64,000 bases of DNA from Mauremys mutica (Eukaryota > Chordata > Testudines > Geoemydidae), in contig NC_059077.1 of the NCBI RefSeq assembly GCF_020497125.1, forward strand, positions 32,005,340-32,069,339, in the 5' to 3' direction. The position numbers were made by a program, and so were the translations under genes. Numbering within the stretch: position 1 is the stretch's first letter; each line of letters begins with the position of its first letter. Below the pieces are notes generated by a model. That model was not told where the DNA came from, ran no database searches, and worked only from the letters and a program-made list of their open reading frames with translations. Positions 59,859-64,000 of this stretch are shown here, in pieces.

Positions 59859-60121
59859 CAGGAGTGGCTCCAGGCACCAGCACGCCAAGCGCGTGCCTGG
59901 GGCGGCAAGCCACGGGGGGGCGCTCTGCCGGTCGGCGCGAGGGCAGCAGGCAGGTTGCCTTCGGCGGCATGCCTGCGGAGGGTCCGCTGGTCCCGTGGCT
60001 TCGGTGGACCTCCCGCAGGCATGCTGCCGAATCCGCGGGCCCGGGGACCTCCCGCAGGCAAGCCGCCGAAGGCAGCCTCCCTGCAGTGCTTGGGGTGGCA
60101 AAATACCTAGAGCCGCCCCTG
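59859..60121. mobile_element. GC-rich hAT MITE, 263 bp
   Basis: It begins CAGGAGTGGCTCCAGGCACC and ends CCTAGAGCCGCCCCTG. The flanks are identical 8-mers ATCAACAC (59851-59858 and 60122-60129). The class matches the elements at 4453 and 31883. The interior is very GC-rich with CTGCCGGTCGGCGCGAGGGC-type sequence and several CpGs. The long overlapping ORFs on both strands (to 139 aa) are shadows. Confidence 0.93.
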
Positions 60122-60487
60122 ATCAACACTAGTGCCATCAATGACAGTCGGAGTGGCATTGTATTCCACAGCTTAGGGTGGATAAAAATCAATGATAAAA
60201 AATATTTGATTTTTTTAAATTTTAAAAATAAATTTGAAATTAGGACAATGTAAACTTACTGTAATCTATTCAAATCGTTCCAACTGAATAATAGGTATGT
60301 TTGCTGCCAAGTTTTAAAGAAAGTTGGCCCCGAACTAGGGGAAGTCACTGGAATCAGATTGCTGAAGTGCTAAAGCAGCTCTTGCTTGACAGCAGTAGCC
60401 TCTTATGCAAGTACAGAATGAATTTCCATAATTTCAGTTTATCCAACTAGTTCAGGACAATGCACAGCTGGTGCTAGGCATAAGCAG

Positions 60488-60972
60488 ACTAAGGCTTGGT
60501 CAACACCACAGAGGTAGATTGAAATAAGGCATCTTATATCGACCTAAGTGCCTACGCTACAGTTGCTCCTGCCAATACAGGTCACCCACTACATCAACCT
60601 AATAATTCCACCTCTGTGTGCGGCGAAGTGCTTAGGTAGATGCAGTTAGGGCAATGCAGAGTCTATGTAGACACTGCATTACTCACATCGCCTGTTGACT
60701 GTCAGCCTCGACGCTGGGGACTGACAGCCCAAGCTGTCAGCCCCATGCAGGGCTCACTGCTGGAGCGGCCAGGGCCATCGGCCCCGGGGTTGGGGGCTCG
60801 AGCTGTGAGCCCCTATGGGGCTGACAGAGCCCCACAATGCCCCATACAGTTAATTTGGTGGAAGTGCTTGTGAGGATGCAAACCAGCGACAGATAAGGGG
60901 CACAGTGTGACATGAACCATCACAGTCTGTACTTAGGCCAGCTTAATCCTGTAGTGTAGACAAGGCCTAAGC
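60488..60972. mobile_element. MITE with CTAAGGCTTGGTC termini
   Basis: The left end CTAAGGCTTGGTCAACACCA and the right end TGTAGTGTAGACAAGGCCTAAG are inverted. The interior has the turtle MITE words GTCTATGTAGACACTGCATT and GCTTAGGTAGATGCAGTTAG. An 8-mer ATAAGCAG occurs just left (60480-60487) and again at 60987-60994, but not directly at the right terminus, so the target duplication is unproven. Confidence 0.7.
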
Positions 60973-60989
60973 AATTGCTTAGAGCGATA

Positions 60990-63900
60990 AGCAGCTCAAG
61001 GGGGACCCTTATTTGCTTTTTAAGAATGTGTTGTCAGGAGAGGTCCCAAAATATTCCTGCTTAGGGCCCCCAATGGGCTAGCACAACTCTGGTTCAATGA
61101 CTAGTTTCATTCAAAAAGATGAGAAATTAATTGGGAGTTGAAAAGGCAGGAAAGTTTGTTTTCCTCTTCCCATCCATGAATAAAAACAAGGGGTCAGAGG
61201 ATGAGGTCTATGAGCTCTAAAATCTTAAAGGACATGGTGGCAAGAAAACATTGGTTCAATTCATTAACTACAGGTAATACTGCCTTTGTTTAATAAAACA
61301 ATTAGTTTTAAATTCAAAACATTTGTTTTTTTTCCCTTTAAGAATCCAGAACATTTTAGGTAGTTTTTTAAACTTTTTTTTTAAATGCTGATTGTGCATT
61401 TTAATTCAATTTGAATATCCATCCAAACTGCTCTGCACACACACACACACACAAAAAATAACCATCTAGTAAATAATAAATGCATCATTTACCTTTTTCT
61501 AACATAATAAAACATAAATATTAAGAATCTGAATAAAAGTAAGGTAAGCTTAGGGTTAAATAAATGTGTATTGATGTCCTGTATCCTCCTGGCAAGCAAA
61601 ATCACCAAAATTTAGTTTAACCGCTATATTTAGCTGTAAATCAACATGTTTCAATAGTTACCAACCATTGAAAATGAACCTTGCTTTAGGAAAATAGAAG
61701 TATAAATACAAAACAACTTCAAATCAATTATTTAAATTTCCTGCTTGTCTATTTACATCATGATTAAAATTGGGGATTTAACTCAATCCACCCTTCCACA
61801 GCTATGAACTGGTCTGTGGTTCTTCCAAAAACAGAGACCTGTGGTCACCGTTTTCATTAATATCAAATGCCAACGATAGGGAGGAATGTGAACAACCTAT
61901 AATCTTTAAGAGAACGCCATGATAAGCTTTCTTCACTGAGCACAAAAAACATACAATTAACATTCCATTTGGGAGGGAAAGGATGAAATGGGAAATTAAT
62001 AAAGTGAAAGGTTTTCATGAACACCATTATTATATTATCATATTTAATGTGCCACTTTTAAAACAGAGTATTGTGCAACTTGGCACCTATGATTAATATG
62101 GTTATATTTATAACCTCTTATGCTTCATCACCAAACCCAACAAAACGAGAGTGGTATACCATAACTCTTCACCAATACTATTTGATCCAACTCTGAATTA
62201 CTTTTTGACTTAATTCTATTTCTCTCTATTCAATGACAGTTTATTAAAGGTTATAAGAAAGTAAATAATTTTATGTAGCTAGGCTAGGGAACGAGTTTAT
62301 TTTTTGCTAATTGAGATGGAAAACTTTAGAGGCCCAATTCCCACCTAAGGCTGCTTACTGGATGGCTTGCCAATCTTTAAAGCTGTTACAACTAGGTTTG
62401 TGCGTACATGCCAGATAAAATAGACAAGGAAGTATTTGGAATGATCACAAATACGTTCTTTTTTCATGAATTATAACCTTGCTAGTTGCCAAAACGATAT
62501 TGAAAATAGTTTATCAATATTCGTACGTGGCCCCCAATGTCTGCTTATCTAAGATTATAGCTGGGAAATGTTTTATTCCACAAATAGTATTTGAAACTCC
62601 CTGGAGAGGATTTTAAAAGATTTTTGTTGACATTGGTACAAAATTTTTCACTAGTGAATAGAAATAGTTGAAAACAATGTAATCTTTGGATAATAGATCA
62701 TTTTATTGTCTGCAGTAAGAGTTAAGTATTGCAAAGAAAACCAAAGAGAATCAGATTATTGGCTCAGTTTAGAAACTGTAACATTGAACAAACCAAAATC
62801 AAAGTATAAAAGCCCAAAACAATACTGAGAGATGAGAGCTCTGCTCAGGTTTTAGACATACTATCCAAACAGCTGGAAAAGATGTTGATACTCCTAGGGA
62901 AATTTGTAATGTATTAGACTCATGTTTTTGTGGAGCTGTGAATTATCCTGAGGGGTTTGAAACAACGAACAATTGCCAAGAAGTTAAGAACATTATCTGG
63001 AAAATGATAGCATTTAACCAGTTTTCCAATACAGTCAACAATAGATCCTAAAGTCCTAATCATGGACATTATCTATGAAGGTTTTTTTTGTTTGTTTCTT
63101 TTTTGTTAAATGAATGTGTAAAAATTAACTGAAAAAAAATCAGCATAAGCATTCCAGATATTAAGAATATGATGCATTCCGTCACACCATTCACACGAAT
63201 CCCAATTTCAATTCCTTACAAAAAAATAAAAATACAATTCAGTTTAGTACAGTACTTATTGGTTAACCCTTTTACCAGGTCACTCGTGACCAGACAGGGA
63301 AAGAGGAGTGGCTCATGTACTATATAATGGAGGTGGCACTGTTTCATAAATGAGAGAATGTTACTCACAAATCTTATGCTAGGTACAAAACTTCCTTCAC
63401 AATGGAATCAATGGACATTCAGTACCAAATAGTTGTGTACTATTATTATTATTTAGTTTCTCAATATTGATGTTTATCAATATTTTAAGGTATTTTACAA
63501 TAGTGGAAATGGTGGAGTTATTAGGTTTGTTCATGCAACTGTAAGATGGGACAAGATTGGCTGACATGTCAGGATAATTACCATACTACCAGACAGATTT
63601 GTCATATGACAACCAATGCTGAACACTGAGTACACATGACAAGTTTACTAGGAAATTTAATAAGTATGACTGAATTAGTCCAGGCTGGATGGTAAAGTTA
63701 GTTCTGGTTACTGTCATGAAGATTTTGTTTTGTTTTTTTCCCTCCACTGTCCTTTGTTTTAAGTAATCCAGGATTATACTTTTAGGGGGAAAAATACCAA
63801 ATGTTATTGAAAAATAATATTAATATGTAGAAGTACCACCATATATATGCAATCCTTCAAATTGTGGGGAAATGATAAAAACTACTCAAGTGACCAAACA

Positions 63901-64000
63901 AGTTGAAGTCAGAGTTATATCTCCATATCACAAACTCCTATTCATTTTCAGTTATAGTAAGGCTGTCTCTATACACTACACTTTTTCTGCTAAAATATCA
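60990..64000. other. Non-coding AT-rich DNA
   Basis: No gene or mobile element recognised. A (CA)n run of about 10 units lies at 61434-61453. Many homopolymer A/T runs are present. Confidence 0.4.

Noticed and set aside
59834..60253. A 139-codon ORF and four overlapping ORFs of 69-125 codons on both strands
   Set aside because: All lie on the GC-rich hAT MITE at 59859-60121, where stops are rare by composition.
1..64000. CRISPR arrays, tRNA or rRNA genes, operons
   Set aside because: None seen. The window is vertebrate nuclear DNA; no cloverleaf or regular spaced repeats were found by eye.

Overview
This is vertebrate nuclear DNA, AT-rich and gene-poor, with no prokaryotic or viral gene organisation. 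The repeats point to a reptile, most likely a cryptodiran turtle. They include CR1 LINEs ending in a short ...TTCTTATGTTCTT or ...TTCTATGATTCTAT motif, a short retroposon headed GGGGTAGCCGTGTTAGTCTGG, hAT MITEs with CAGGGCC or CAGTGGT termini, a DIRS-like and a Penelope-like retroelement, ancient MIRs and weak L1-like remnants. The assignments rest on my recognition of the families; nothing was searched. Nearly all the ORFs are chance frames or repeat fragments.

Layout. 0-4 kb: a processed pseudogene of the chromokinesin KIF22 (about 1150-1427, + strand) with a poly(A) tail, then a likely last coding exon of an unidentified minus-strand gene (3203-3355). 4-10 kb: two hAT elements, one of 1.58 kb with a perfect 8-bp target duplication. 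9.8-20.8 kb: CR1 fragments in both orientations, a probable solo LTR, a long 5'-truncated CR1 (about 17645-19621), a SINE-like copy with a 12-bp duplication, and another hAT MITE. 26-28 kb: an L1-like ORF1 remnant. 31.8-33 kb: a GC-rich hAT MITE and a Penelope tail with a GIY-YIG remnant. 36-41 kb: CR1, a foldback hAT MITE, other MITEs and an L1-like endonuclease remnant on the minus strand. 43.0-46.5 kb: a degenerate DIRS-like element with reverse transcriptase, RNase H and tyrosine recombinase remnants between inverted terminal repeats. 46.8-60.9 kb: CR1 ends, a foldback SINE copy, an LTR, a Pro/Arg-rich coding remnant, MIR and two MITEs. 61-64 kb: unannotated AT-rich DNA.

Several short minus-strand segments look like exons (good splice sites plus an open frame): 59108-59202, 47707-47740, 30909-31092, 24035-24133, 7980-8057 and the terminal one at 3203-3355. 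They may belong to one large minus-strand gene whose introns fill the window. I could not name it, and chance can produce some of them. No new biological system is demonstrated. The most notable items are the poly(A)-tailed KIF22 retrocopy in a CR1-dominated genome, the DIRS element with its inverted repeats, and the candidate exon set.
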